A stretch of DNA of 64,000 nt, taken from Pusillibacter faecalis. GTDB taxonomy: Bacteria > Bacillota > Clostridia > Oscillospirales > Oscillospiraceae. Position numbers and translations under genes: made by a program. Under the pieces are notes generated by a model. That model was not told the origin of the DNA and did not search any database. It worked only from the letters and a program-made list of their open reading frames with translations. This document shows, one piece after another, positions 16,116 to 24,382 of the stretch. The stretch lies in assembly GCF_018408705.1 (NCBI RefSeq), contig NZ_AP023420.1, positions 806,001 through 870,000 of the forward strand, given 5' to 3'. How positions within the stretch are numbered: position 1 is the first letter of the stretch; each line of letters starts with the position of its first letter.

Positions 16116-16994
16116 ATGGAATTCTTGTCTTATCTGATCAGCGGCATCAGCCTTGGCAGTGTATACGCTCTGATCGCCCTGGGCTACACCATGGTCTACG
16201 GCATTGCCAAGATGCTGAACTTTGCTCACGGGGATGTCATCATGGTGGGCGGCTATATTTCGTTTTGTGCCGTCAGCTATCTGGGCCTGCCCGGATGGAT
16301 TGGCGTTGTGCTGGCAGTGCTGGTTTGCACGGTGCTGGGTGTGGTCATCGAACGGCTGGCCTACAAACCCCTGCGTGCTGCGCCCTCCTTGGCGGTATTG
16401 ATCACCGCCATTGGCGTGAGCTACTTCCTGCAAAATTCCGCTTTGCTGATTTGGGGCGCGGCCAGCATCTCCTATCCTCCCCTCATCAGCGGCTCGCTGC
16501 CCCTGTTCGGCGGCAAGCTCTCCATCCCTTATGTTTCCTTGCTCACGGTGGCGGTATGCCTTGTCATCATGGCAGCTCTCACCACCTTCATCAACCAGAG
16601 CAAAATGGGAAAGGCCATGCGCGCCTGCTCAGAGGATAAGGGCGCCGCACAACTGATGGGTATCAATGTCAATGCTACGATCTCCACCACTTTTGCCATC
16701 GGCTCTGCCCTGGCGGCCATTGCCGGTGTGCTACTGTGCTCGTCCTATTCCATTCTCTCCCCCACCACCGGCTCCATGCCGGGCATCAAAGCCTTTACCG
16801 CCGCGGTCTTTGGCGGCATTGGCTCCATTCCCGGCGCGTTCCTGGGCGGGTTGCTGCTGGGCATCATTGAGTCTCTGGCCAAAGCCTATATCTCCACCAA
16901 TCTGGCCAATTCCATTGTCTTTGCTGTGCTGATCGTGGTGCTGCTGGTGCGACCCGCGGGTCTTCTTGGCAAATACGTGCCTGAGAAAGTGTGA
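16116..16994 (+). CDS. livH: Branched-chain amino acid ABC transporter permease LivH
   Basis: A 292-residue inner membrane permease with eight or so helices. Recognised by LISGISLGSVYALIALGYTMVYGIAKMLNFAHGDVIM at the start and GLLGKYVPEKV near the end; ACSEDKGAAQLMGIN is the EAA-type coupling loop. Start at ATG 16116 is preferred to the in-frame GTG 16104, which overlaps the AAGAGG site. It is followed 10 bp later by livM. Forms the channel with LivM. Confidence 0.93.
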   Translation: MEFLSYLISGISLGSVYALIALGYTMVYGIAKMLNFAHGDVIMVGGYISFCAVSYLGLPGWIGVVLAVLVCTVLGVVIERLAYKPLRAAPSLAVLITAIGVSYFLQNSALLIWGAASISYPPLISGSLPLFGGKLSIPYVSLLTVAVCLVIMAALTTFINQSKMGKAMRACSEDKGAAQLMGINVNATISTTFAIGSALAAIAGVLLCSSYSILSPTTGSMPGIKAFTAAVFGGIGSIPGAFLGGLLLGIIESLAKAYISTNLANSIVFAVLIVVLLVRPAGLLGKYVPEKV

Positions 16995-17004
16995 GGTGAC
17001 AAAT

Positions 17005-18084
17005 ATGAAAAAACTGCGCATTCAAAAACACACCCGCACAGACTTTCTCACTTACCTTGGCGTGATCGCCGCCTTTGCCGTGCTGAGCACCCTAAATGCC
17101 AGCGGCGGATTGAGCCGGTCCCTGTCCGGTCAGCTGGTCCCCATCTGCTGCTATATGTCCATGGCGGTGTCGCTGAACCTGACCGTAGGTATCTTGGGGG
17201 AGCTGAGTCTGGGCCACGCGGGATTCATGAGCGTGGGTGCCTTCTCCGGCATTATCGCCGCCATGAGCCTGCAGAGCGCCATTCCCTCCGAGCCTATCCG
17301 GCTGGCGATTGCCATGGTGGTCGGTGCGCTGGTGGCCGCGCTGGCAGGTGTCATCGTAGGCACGCCAGTGCTGCGGCTCCGGGGCGACTACCTGGCCATT
17401 GTCACACTGGCCTTTGGCGAAATCATCAAGGAGCTGGTCAACTGTCTTCTGGTGGGCCACGACTCCCGGGGGCTGCACATCGCCCTCAACATCACCGGCA
17501 GTAAGAGCATCGCGGACCTTCATCTGGAGGAGGACGGCCTTGCCATCATCAAGGGTGCTCAGGGTGCCGCCGGCACCAATACCATTGCAACCTTCACCGC
17601 AGGCTTTCTGCTGGTGATGGTGACATTGGCGGTGGTTTTAAATCTGAAACACAGCCGAGCGGGCAGGGCTGTTATGGCGCTGCGGGACAACAGCATTGCC
17701 GCAGAGAGCATTGGATTAAATATCACCAAATACAAAATGATGGCTTTTGTTACCTCCGCCGCTCTGGCCGGCGCCGCCGGCGCGTTGTACGGCTTGAATT
17801 TCTCCTCTCTCCAGGCGACCAAGTTCAACTTTAACACCTCCATTTTGATTCTGGTCTTTGTGGTGCTGGGCGGTCTTGGCAACATCTGGGGTTCCCTGAT
17901 TGCCGCCGCCGCACTGACGGTGCTTCCAGAGATGCTCCGTGCTTTCTCCGACTATCGGATGCTGGTGTACGCCATCGTGCTGATCCTGGTGATGCTGGCT
18001 ACCAATAATCCCACCTTCAAGGTGTTTTTCAGCCGCTTCCGCCGGGGCGGTTCCCGCAAGAGTACCGGAAAGGAGGCCATGTGA
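17005..18084 (+). CDS. livM: Branched-chain amino acid ABC transporter permease LivM
   Basis: A 359-residue permease. Start ATG 17005 follows GAGGTGA, giving MKKLRIQKH and a basic N-terminus; the frame is open upstream into livH but without a site. Family features: NLTVGILGELSLGHAGFMSVGAFSG, LRLRGDYLAIVTLAFGEIIKE, and the coupling loop MALRDNSIAAESIGLNITKYK. Ends two bases before livG. Confidence 0.93.
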   Translation: MKKLRIQKHTRTDFLTYLGVIAAFAVLSTLNASGGLSRSLSGQLVPICCYMSMAVSLNLTVGILGELSLGHAGFMSVGAFSGIIAAMSLQSAIPSEPIRLAIAMVVGALVAALAGVIVGTPVLRLRGDYLAIVTLAFGEIIKELVNCLLVGHDSRGLHIALNITGSKSIADLHLEEDGLAIIKGAQGAAGTNTIATFTAGFLLVMVTLAVVLNLKHSRAGRAVMALRDNSIAAESIGLNITKYKMMAFVTSAALAGAAGALYGLNFSSLQATKFNFNTSILILVFVVLGGLGNIWGSLIAAAALTVLPEMLRAFSDYRMLVYAIVLILVMLATNNPTFKVFFSRFRRGGSRKSTGKEAM

Positions 18085-18085
18085 T

Positions 18086-18919
18086 ATGTTCTCAAAACTG
18101 ATTCCTGTCCCCTCCCCTAACATGCTACCGGACCGGGACATCGACAAGTCCCCGATTTTGGAGTGCATCAACGTGGGCATCAACTTCGGCGGCCTCGCGG
18201 CGGTGGAGGATTTTAACATTGCCATCGGCCGAACGGAGATCTCCGGCCTGATCGGGCCCAATGGCGCCGGTAAAACCACGGTTTTTAACCTGCTGACTAA
18301 AGTCTATCAGCCCACTAAGGGCACCATCCTGCTGGATGGCAAGGATACCCACGGCATGACCACCGCCCAGGTAAACCGGGCCGGTATTGCCCGGACTTTT
18401 CAGAATATCCGCCTTTTCAATGACCTGACGGTAGAGGAAAATGTCACCGTGGCCATGGACGCCCAGATGTCCTACAGCATGTGGAGCGGCATCTTCCGCC
18501 TGCCGAAATTCTGGAAAGAGGAAAAGGTGGTCCATGACCGGGCATTGGAGCTTTTGAGCCTGTTCCATATGGAAGATCTGGCTGGAGCCAAGGCGGGTTC
18601 GCTGCCCTATGGCGCGCAGCGCCGGTTGGAAATCGTACGAGCGCTTGCCACCAATCCCTCTCTTTTGCTTTTGGATGAGCCCGCTGCGGGTATGAACCCC
18701 TCCGAGACGGCGGAGCTGATGGAAAACATCCGAAAAATTCGTGATACCTTCCAGATCGCGGTACTGTTGATTGAACACGACATGAGTCTGGTCATGAACA
18801 TCTGCGAGGGCATCGCGGTGCTGAATTTTGGCCGTATCATCGCCAAGGGCACGCCGGCAGATATCCAGTCCAATCCCGCAGTCATTGAGGCCTATCTTGG
18901 CAAGAAAAAGGAGGCGTGA
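18086..18919 (+). CDS. livG: Branched-chain amino acid ABC transporter ATPase LivG
   Basis: A 277-residue ATPase with an N-terminal extension of about 24 residues before the nucleotide domain. Walker A GPNGAGKTT near residue 65; Q-loop ARTFQNIRLF, typical of LivG; signature replaced by LPYGAQRRLEI, usual for the LivG family; Walker B LLLLDEPAAGMNPSE; H-loop LIEHDMSLVM. Partner of LivF. Confidence 0.93.
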   Translation: MFSKLIPVPSPNMLPDRDIDKSPILECINVGINFGGLAAVEDFNIAIGRTEISGLIGPNGAGKTTVFNLLTKVYQPTKGTILLDGKDTHGMTTAQVNRAGIARTFQNIRLFNDLTVEENVTVAMDAQMSYSMWSGIFRLPKFWKEEKVVHDRALELLSLFHMEDLAGAKAGSLPYGAQRRLEIVRALATNPSLLLLDEPAAGMNPSETAELMENIRKIRDTFQIAVLLIEHDMSLVMNICEGIAVLNFGRIIAKGTPADIQSNPAVIEAYLGKKKEA

Positions 18920-18921
18920 GT

Positions 18922-19632
18922 ATGGCGGCAATCTTAACTGTAGACAATATCAATGTCTATTATGGCAGTATCCACGCCATCAAGGGCATCTCCTTTGAGG
19001 TCAATGAGGGGGAAATCGTCACCTTGATCGGAGCCAACGGCGCTGGAAAATCCACCACGCTGAACACCATTGCGGGACTGCTCCACAGTCACACCGGCTC
19101 TGTCACCTTTCTTGGCGAGAACCTGGGGAAGGTTCCTGCGCACAAAATTGTCTCCCGGGGCCTGGCACTCGTGCCGGAGGGACGCCGCGTCTTCTTGCAG
19201 ATGACGGTGCAGGAAAATCTGGAAATGGGCTCCTATACGCAGCCCGGCTCTGGTATTTCCGCCGATCTGGAGCGGGTCTATGATCTGTTCCCCCGTCTGA
19301 GGGAACGCCGCAAGCAGGTGGCGGGCACGCTTTCCGGCGGTGAGCAGCAGATGTTAGCTATGGGCCGGGCCCTGATGAGCCATCCCAAGCTACTGATGCT
19401 GGATGAGCCCTCCATGGGCCTTGCGCCGATTCTCGTGGAGCAGATCTTTTCCATCATTCAGGATCTGCACCGTTCCGGCTCCACAATTTTGCTGGTGGAG
19501 CAGAATGCACAGGCAGCTTTGAATGTCGCTGATCGCGGCTATGTGCTGGAAACCGGGAAAGTCGTTACCACTGGCACCGGCCAGGAGCTACTGGAAAATC
19601 CCGCTATTAAAAAAGCATACCTGGGCGGTTGA
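18922..19632 (+). CDS. livF: Branched-chain amino acid ABC transporter ATPase LivF
   Basis: A 236-residue ATPase. Start ATG 18922 is seven bases after AAGGAGG; a GTG at 18916 overlapping the livG stop is too close to that site. Walker A GANGAGKSTT, signature LSGGEQQMLAM, Walker B LLMLDEPSMGLAP, H-loop LLVEQNAQAAL, all usual for LivF. Last gene of the operon, followed at once by a terminator. Confidence 0.93.
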   Translation: MAAILTVDNINVYYGSIHAIKGISFEVNEGEIVTLIGANGAGKSTTLNTIAGLLHSHTGSVTFLGENLGKVPAHKIVSRGLALVPEGRRVFLQMTVQENLEMGSYTQPGSGISADLERVYDLFPRLRERRKQVAGTLSGGEQQMLAMGRALMSHPKLLMLDEPSMGLAPILVEQIFSIIQDLHRSGSTILLVEQNAQAALNVADRGYVLETGKVVTTGTGQELLENPAIKKAYLGG

Positions 19633-19642
19633 CGCCTGAAAA

Positions 19643-19664
19643 AGAGCGCCAATGGCGCTCTTTT
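19643..19664 (+). terminator. Terminator of the liv operon
   Basis: AGAGCGCC-AAT-GGCGCTCT then TTTT. Confidence 0.85.
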
Positions 19665-19666
19665 GA

Positions 19667-19694
19667 TTGCTTTTCCCTAGAAATGTGCTATACT
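19667..19694 (+). promoter_or_regulatory. Promoter of niaR
   Basis: TTGCTT, 16 bp, TATACT, immediately after the liv terminator. Confidence 0.65.
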
Positions 19695-19755
19695 GCTGTC
19701 ATAACGCCGGGCGGCCATGCCGCTTTGGATTTCCATGCTAGAGGGAGGGATGCTT

Positions 19756-20268
19756 ATGCAGGCAGAACAGCGCCGACAGGCCATCCTCAATACGCTGCGG
19801 CAGTCTGATCAGCCAGTCAGTGCCGGTGTTCTGGCAGAGCGGTTCTCCGTGAGCCGGCAGATCGTTGTGGGAGATGTTGCTCTTCTGCGGGCTACTGGCG
19901 CGGACATCACCGCCACCCCCCGCGGGTATGTCATGCAGCGCTCACCGGCTGGCCTTTTGCGTCAGATTGTCTGCCGCCACAGTGCCTCCGGCATGGAGGC
20001 GGAGCTCAACGCCATGGTGGACAACGGCTGCACTGTATTGGATGTCATCGTGGATCATCCTGTCTATGGACAGCTCACCGGCCCATTGCAGCTCTCCAGC
20101 CGGTACGATGTGCAGCAGTTCCTGGACCGCTGCGCCCAGTCTGACGCCCGTCCCCTGTCTGATCTGACAGAGGGGATTCATCTCCATACGATTTCCTGCC
20201 CCGATGAGGCGTCCTGGCAGCGAGTATTGGACGCACTGCGACGGATGCATATTTTAATTGAAGCATGA
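19756..20268 (+). CDS. niaR: NiaR/YrxA-type nicotinate-responsive repressor
   Basis: A 170-residue transcription repressor: an N-terminal HTH_11 domain (RRQAILNTLRQSDQPVSAGVLAERFSVSRQIVVGDVALL) and a C-terminal 3H domain that senses niacin, with the three family histidines visible near residues 75, 95 and 138. It represses NAD precursor uptake and synthesis genes in Firmicutes. None lie next to it here, so its targets are elsewhere or autoregulation. Start ATG 19756 is six bases after GGAGGG; an ATG at 19750 abuts that site. Confidence 0.87.
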   Translation: MQAEQRRQAILNTLRQSDQPVSAGVLAERFSVSRQIVVGDVALLRATGADITATPRGYVMQRSPAGLLRQIVCRHSASGMEAELNAMVDNGCTVLDVIVDHPVYGQLTGPLQLSSRYDVQQFLDRCAQSDARPLSDLTEGIHLHTISCPDEASWQRVLDALRRMHILIEA

Positions 20269-20293
20269 ATGTGTTCTGACAGGAGGTTTCTGG

Positions 20294-21070
20294 ATGGGTT
20301 TTCTTGACAAATTCCGCAAAAAGCCGAGGGTCACTCCCGGCGGCTCGCCAATCTATCGCTATGAGACGCCAGAGGAACCGGGCTGGCGGCCGCCGGAGTC
20401 GGTAGGTGCCTATGCTGAGGAGATTACTGAACATTTTGAAGCGCTCTTTCCTGGAAGAGAGAGTTTTGTGTTCCACGAGCTGATCAGCGATCTGGTACAC
20501 ATCGACATAAACATTATGCGGCCCACGGAAAAACAGGATTTCTATGTTCTCTACACCACCGGCATGAGTGATCTCCCCATGACCCTGCCGGATGAGCTTT
20601 CGGACCGGGAGGACCTTAAATATGCGGAACTCTATCTGTTTCTCCCTGGCAGCTGGGACTTGGGGAAAGAGTTCTCCCTCTCCAGTGACATGCCTGAATC
20701 CTCCTACTGGCCTGTCCGGATGCTGAAATTTTTGGCCCGGTTCCCCCATGAGTATGAGACCTGGCTGGGTTGGGGGCACACTGTGCCCAATGGTCCAGAG
20801 TACACACCGCTTTGTGATGGCGTGGGCTTCGGAGGCGTGGTGCTGAGCTGGACCGGCGAGGATAACCGTCTTGGCGGTTTGAACGCTGAGGACGGCCGGA
20901 AGATCAATTTCTACAGCGTCATCCCTGCCTACAAGGAGGAGATCGAGTACAAGCTGAAATATGGTATGGAGGGTCTGGATAAGGTATTCTGTGAAAAACA
21001 GCTTCCCATGATCCTGGATATCCATCGCCCCAATCTATGCCCGGATTTTAAGGAGGTTCTGGACCAGTGA
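20294..21070 (+). CDS. Suppressor of fused (SUFU) domain protein
   Basis: A 258-residue cytosolic protein. Residues about 45-230 match the bacterial SUFU family: TEHFEALFPGRESFVFHELISDLVHIDI, then VLYTTGMSD-PM, then a conserved YAELYLFLPGSW and LA-FPHEYETWLGWGHTVPNG. Bacterial SUFU proteins are often seen as immunity or contact-system accessories, but no toxin gene lies beside this copy, so the role is unknown. Start ATG 20294 has AGGAGG nine bases upstream. The frame upstream overlaps the niaR end but has no site. Co-transcription with niaR is likely (25 bp gap). Confidence 0.85.
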   Translation: MGFLDKFRKKPRVTPGGSPIYRYETPEEPGWRPPESVGAYAEEITEHFEALFPGRESFVFHELISDLVHIDINIMRPTEKQDFYVLYTTGMSDLPMTLPDELSDREDLKYAELYLFLPGSWDLGKEFSLSSDMPESSYWPVRMLKFLARFPHEYETWLGWGHTVPNGPEYTPLCDGVGFGGVVLSWTGEDNRLGGLNAEDGRKINFYSVIPAYKEEIEYKLKYGMEGLDKVFCEKQLPMILDIHRPNLCPDFKEVLDQ

Positions 21071-21181
21071 GGACCTGGTTCACCCTGCCGTCTGTCCGGC
21101 ACCGCGTTTCTTTTGGGAGGCACTCCCCCGCTCCTCTCACCAGGAAGGAGTTTTGCGCGGGATGCAGCCTTTAAAAAGCAG

Positions 21182-21248
21182 TTGACAAGGGCGGCTTTTG
21201 CGTGTATAGTGTGGTACACAGGTGTCAAGACACCTGTGTACCACACTA
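21182..21248 (+). promoter_or_regulatory. PfoR-like gene promoter overlapped by a perfect 42-nt palindrome
   Basis: TTGACA (21182), 17 bp, TATAGT (21205-21210). A perfect inverted repeat with 20-base arms runs 21207-21226 and 21229-21248 around a two-base centre, beginning with the last four bases of the -10 box. As DNA it is a strong operator candidate; as RNA it forms a 20-bp hairpin at the 5' end of the message, 25 bases before the start codon. Confidence 0.75.
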
Positions 21249-21273
21249 ATTTTACATAAAGCAGGTGTTACCC

Positions 21274-22380
21274 ATGGAAAGGTTCAAAGGCTTCCTCCGA
21301 CGCAAAAACATTGTCATCTCCGCCAAGCGGTACGGGATTGACGCCTTGGGCGCCATGGCCCAGGGGCTGTTCTGCTCGTTGCTGATCGGCACTATCCTCA
21401 ATACCATCGGTACCCAATTCCACATCGGCTTTCTCACTGCGCCCATTATCCAAATCAACGAGGTCCCCTATACCATTGGCGGCATGGCTTCCTTTATGAG
21501 CGGAGCGGCTATGGCCATCGCCATCGGCTATGCTCTCCAGGCGCCGCCCCTGGTGCTGTTCTCCCTTGCTACCGTCGGCTATGCCTGCAATGCACTGGGC
21601 GGCGCGGGCGGTCCACTTGCCGTACTGTTTGTGGCCATCATCGCTGCTGAGTGCGGCAAGGCCATCAGCAAGGAGACCAAAATCGACATCCTTGTGACCC
21701 CGATCTTCACCACCCTCGTTGGCATCGGCGCGGCATGGGTCATCGCGCCGCCCATCGGCGCTGCTGCCAGCGCCTTTGGACAGCTCATCATGCAGGCCAC
21801 CCTCCTCCAGCCCTTCTGGATGGGAATTCTGGTGTCCGTCCTGGTGGGTGTGGCGCTAACACTGCCCATTTCCTCCGCCGCCATCTGCTCTGTACTGGGT
21901 CTGACGGGACTGGCCGGCGGCGCCGCTGTAGCAGGCTGCTGCGCCCAGATGGTGGGCTTTGCAGTCATGAGCTTCCGGGAAAACCGCTGGGGCGGTCTCG
22001 TGAGCCAGGGCTTGGGCACTTCCATGCTGCAGATGCCCAATATTGTGAAAAACCCCCGCATCTGGATTGCGCCCACTGTCACCTCTGCCATCACCGGCCC
22101 CATTGCCACTTGCCTTTTCAAACTGGAAATGAACGGCGCTGCCATCAATTCCGGTATGGGCACCTGTGGTCTGTGCGGTCAGCTGGGCGTATGGACCGGG
22201 TGGGTCTCCCCCAGTGAGCAGGCCATCGCCAATGGCGCAGCGGCCACCATCCCCGGTGCCTTTGACTGGGCCGGACTGATTCTGATCTCCTTTGTCCTGC
22301 CCGCCATCCTCTGCCCCCTCGTCAACCAGCTCTGCCGCAAGGCCGGATGGGTGAAGGACGGCGATCTGACCCTTGCTTGA
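21274..22380 (+). CDS. PfoR/PTS_EIIC_2-type membrane protein
   Basis: A 368-residue membrane protein with about nine helices, of the PTS EIIC type 2/PfoR family. Seen: GIDALGAMAQGLFCSLLIGTIL, then GGMASFMSGAAMAIAIGYAL, PPIGAAASAFGQLI and EQAIANGAAATIPGAFDW. PfoR was named as a toxin gene regulator in Clostridium perfringens, but the fold is that of a PTS permease lacking IIA and IIB, so transport or sensing are both possible. The substrate is unknown. ATG 21274 is eight bases after AGCAGG; GTG 21265 overlaps that site. Confidence 0.8.
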   Translation: MERFKGFLRRKNIVISAKRYGIDALGAMAQGLFCSLLIGTILNTIGTQFHIGFLTAPIIQINEVPYTIGGMASFMSGAAMAIAIGYALQAPPLVLFSLATVGYACNALGGAGGPLAVLFVAIIAAECGKAISKETKIDILVTPIFTTLVGIGAAWVIAPPIGAAASAFGQLIMQATLLQPFWMGILVSVLVGVALTLPISSAAICSVLGLTGLAGGAAVAGCCAQMVGFAVMSFRENRWGGLVSQGLGTSMLQMPNIVKNPRIWIAPTVTSAITGPIATCLFKLEMNGAAINSGMGTCGLCGQLGVWTGWVSPSEQAIANGAAATIPGAFDWAGLILISFVLPAILCPLVNQLCRKAGWVKDGDLTLA

Positions 22381-22429
22381 TTTCTCCCTGTGATTGTGGT
22401 AGTCTGGAGAAAAATCAAGGAGGATTCTT

Positions 22430-22855
22430 ATGGAATACCGGAGATTTGATCAGGTGTGCATTGTGCGGCTGGACCCTGGCGAGGATATTTTAGAGGAGGT
22501 CCGGGCTGTTTCTCTGGCAGAGGGGATTCGTCTTGCCTCCGTCCAGGGGCTGGGTGCGGTGGATGACTTTACAGTTGGGGTATTTGATCCCGTCGAAAAG
22601 ACCTATCAGGCTAACCAGTTTCAGGGAAGGTATGAGATTGTCTCCCTGACCGGCACCGTCAGCACCATGAATGGCGAGTATTACTGCCATCTCCATATGA
22701 GCGCCGGTGATGACCAGGGCCGCGTGGCAGGCGGCCATTTAAACCGTGCCCGGATCAGCGCCACCGGCGAGCTGGTGATTACTATCCTGCCTGGTTCTGT
22801 GGACCGGGCGTTTAACGAGAAGGTTGGATTGAACCTCTTCCGGTTTGATGCATAA
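22430..22855 (+). CDS. PPC domain-containing DNA-binding protein (DUF296)
   Basis: A 141-residue plants-and-prokaryotes-conserved (PPC) domain protein. The conserved metal-ligand pattern is visible as CHLHMSAGDDQGRVAGGHL (His-x-His and His), with LTGTVSTMNGEYY and the terminal F-FDA. In bacteria these small trimers are annotated as DNA-binding but no target is known. The start has AAGGAGGA upstream. It lies 49 bp after the PfoR-like gene on the same strand and may be cotranscribed. Confidence 0.85.
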   Translation: MEYRRFDQVCIVRLDPGEDILEEVRAVSLAEGIRLASVQGLGAVDDFTVGVFDPVEKTYQANQFQGRYEIVSLTGTVSTMNGEYYCHLHMSAGDDQGRVAGGHLNRARISATGELVITILPGSVDRAFNEKVGLNLFRFDA

Positions 22856-22955
22856 CACTCATGCGCATAGAATCTATCACAAAATCGGGAAGCCTGACAG
22901 GGCATGCGGTTTTTTCGCATAGGGTTCCTCCCGCCCATGCGCTATAACCTGATGG

Positions 22956-23043
22956 CCATGTGCTGCCGGTGGCGGCACATGGTTAATCCTTCTTTGTTTC
23001 AATAGAAACGTCCGCGGACGGCAGCTGCCATCTGCGGACGTTT
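22956..23043. terminator. Hairpins closing the PPC and dus transcripts
   Basis: Stem CCATGTGC/GCACATGG at 22956-22982 and stem AAACGTCCGC/GCGGACGTTT at about 23006-23042. The second has flanking A and T runs and lies 8 bp from the dus stop, so it serves the minus-strand operon too. Confidence 0.7.
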
Positions 23044-23050
23044 TCCACGT

Positions 23051-24016
23051 TTAAGCCAGAACGCCCTGGGCGTCCTCTCGAAGTACCAGCTCCCGAAAAA
23101 TAGCTGCCTCCGCCGCCTCGTACTCCCCTGGGGTCCGAAAGCGGCGCATAGGGCGGTTCAGCCGCTCTGTGTCCTCAAAGAGGTGAATGAGGTAAAACCA
23201 GACCTCCCGCATCCGCTGGGCGGCAGTGCCCACCTGACCGTAAAAGGCCTGATATTCTCGATACAGCTCCTGAGTAAACGATTGAAGCTCCTCCCGGGAG
23301 GCGGGGGGACCGCCTTGAAGCTTCCGGAAAAGAGCCGGGTCCGCCACACCTCCCCGACCAATCATCACTGCTTCCGCCGCCGGGAAACGGGTCTCAAACG
23401 CCCGCACACCCACCACGGTCTGGAGGTCCCCGTTGTAGCAGACGGGGTTTTTACTCTCTCTCAGCGCCGCCTCAAAGACGTCCAGGTGGAGTGGACCCTT
23501 GTACTTCTCCGGCCGCACCCGGGCGTGGATCGTGAGGCAGGCAATGGGATAGCGGTTAAAGATCTCCAGCAGGCGCGGAAACTCCTCCGGCGTCTGATAG
23601 CCCAGCCGGGTTTTAACGGACACCGGCAGGCGGACGGAGGAAAACACCTGATCAAAAAAGGCGTCCAGCTCCTCCGGCCGGGACAAAAACCCAGAGCCCT
23701 TCCCCTTGGCAGTCACTGTACCAGAGGGGCACCCCAGGTTCAGGTTGATCTCCCGGTAGCCCAAATCCTCCAGCACCTCCGCCGCCCAGAGGAAGTCCGG
23801 CGCCAGACGGCTCATGACCTGGGGCACCAGAGGCAGGTCCTTTGCGCCCTCTCGGGTGATCTCCCGCAGATCGCGAGGTGTCACGATATGGTGATGGGTT
23901 GGGGAGAAAAAAGGCACAAAAATCCGGTCCGCGCCGCCGAAGTGCCGGAACCACACCCGCCGGAATACCGACCGGGTGATTCCATCCAGCGGGGCAAAAT
24001 CCAGGCGCTGAATCAT
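23051..24016 (-). CDS. tRNA-dihydrouridine synthase family protein
   Basis: A 321-residue FMN enzyme that reduces uridines in the tRNA D-loop. Seen: FAPLDGITRSVFR at the FMN site, PQVMSRLAPDFL, NLNLGCPSGTVTAKGKGSGFL with the catalytic Cys near residue 96, VKTRLGY, LTIHARVRPEKYKG and IGRGGVADPALF. The start ATG 24016 overlaps the arsC-like stop in an ATGA, so translation is coupled. Specific Dus class is not decidable from this view. Confidence 0.9.
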   Translation of the reverse strand: MIQRLDFAPLDGITRSVFRRVWFRHFGGADRIFVPFFSPTHHHIVTPRDLREITREGAKDLPLVPQVMSRLAPDFLWAAEVLEDLGYREINLNLGCPSGTVTAKGKGSGFLSRPEELDAFFDQVFSSVRLPVSVKTRLGYQTPEEFPRLLEIFNRYPIACLTIHARVRPEKYKGPLHLDVFEAALRESKNPVCYNGDLQTVVGVRAFETRFPAAEAVMIGRGGVADPALFRKLQGGPPASREELQSFTQELYREYQAFYGQVGTAAQRMREVWFYLIHLFEDTERLNRPMRRFRTPGEYEAAEAAIFRELVLREDAQGVLA

Positions 24017-24363
24017 CCCAGCGTCTCTTCCCACTCCGGCTGGCGGAAGCCCACCCGCACGAAGTCCTCACCTATCAGCAGAGGCCGCTTGACCAGCATG
24101 CCGTCGGTAGAGAGCAGCTCCAACTGCTCCTCTTCACTCATGGCGCTGAGCTTGTCCTTCAGCCCCAGGGCCTTGTACTGCAAGCCGCTGGTGTTGAAAA
24201 ACTTTTTCAGCGGCAGGCCGCTTCGCTGCCACCACTGCCGCAGCTCTTCGGCACTGGGGTTTTGGAGCTTAATGTCCCGGACCTCATAGGAGACGCCTTG
24301 GGCGTCCAGCCAAGTCCGGGCTTTTTGACAAGTCGTGCACTTGGGATAACAGACAAACAACAT
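24013..24363 (-). CDS. ArsC/Spx family thioredoxin-fold protein
   Basis: A 116-residue protein of the arsenate-reductase-like (ArsC/Spx/YffB) family. It has the CTTC (CxxC) motif at residues 9-12 in CYPKCTTCQKARTWL, the family RDIKLQNPSAEELRQWW segment, and VKRPLLIGEDFVRVGF (cis-Pro region). Probably a thiol oxidoreductase; true arsenate reduction is not shown. Start ATG has AAGGAGGA upstream. First gene of a pair with dus; the radical SAM gene ends 19 bp upstream on the same strand, so three genes may form one operon. Confidence 0.87.
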   Translation of the reverse strand: MLFVCYPKCTTCQKARTWLDAQGVSYEVRDIKLQNPSAEELRQWWQRSGLPLKKFFNTSGLQYKALGLKDKLSAMSEEEQLELLSTDGMLVKRPLLIGEDFVRVGFRQPEWEETLG

Positions 24364-24382
24364 GGTGAAATCCTCCTTATTT

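Noticed and set aside
14520..16433. A 637-codon open frame antisense to the liv leader and livJ
   Set aside because: It is a low-complexity His/Gly/Asp-rich shadow of the strong livJ codon pattern, with no ribosome binding site. The same applies to a 518-codon frame antisense to feoB near 51807-53363.
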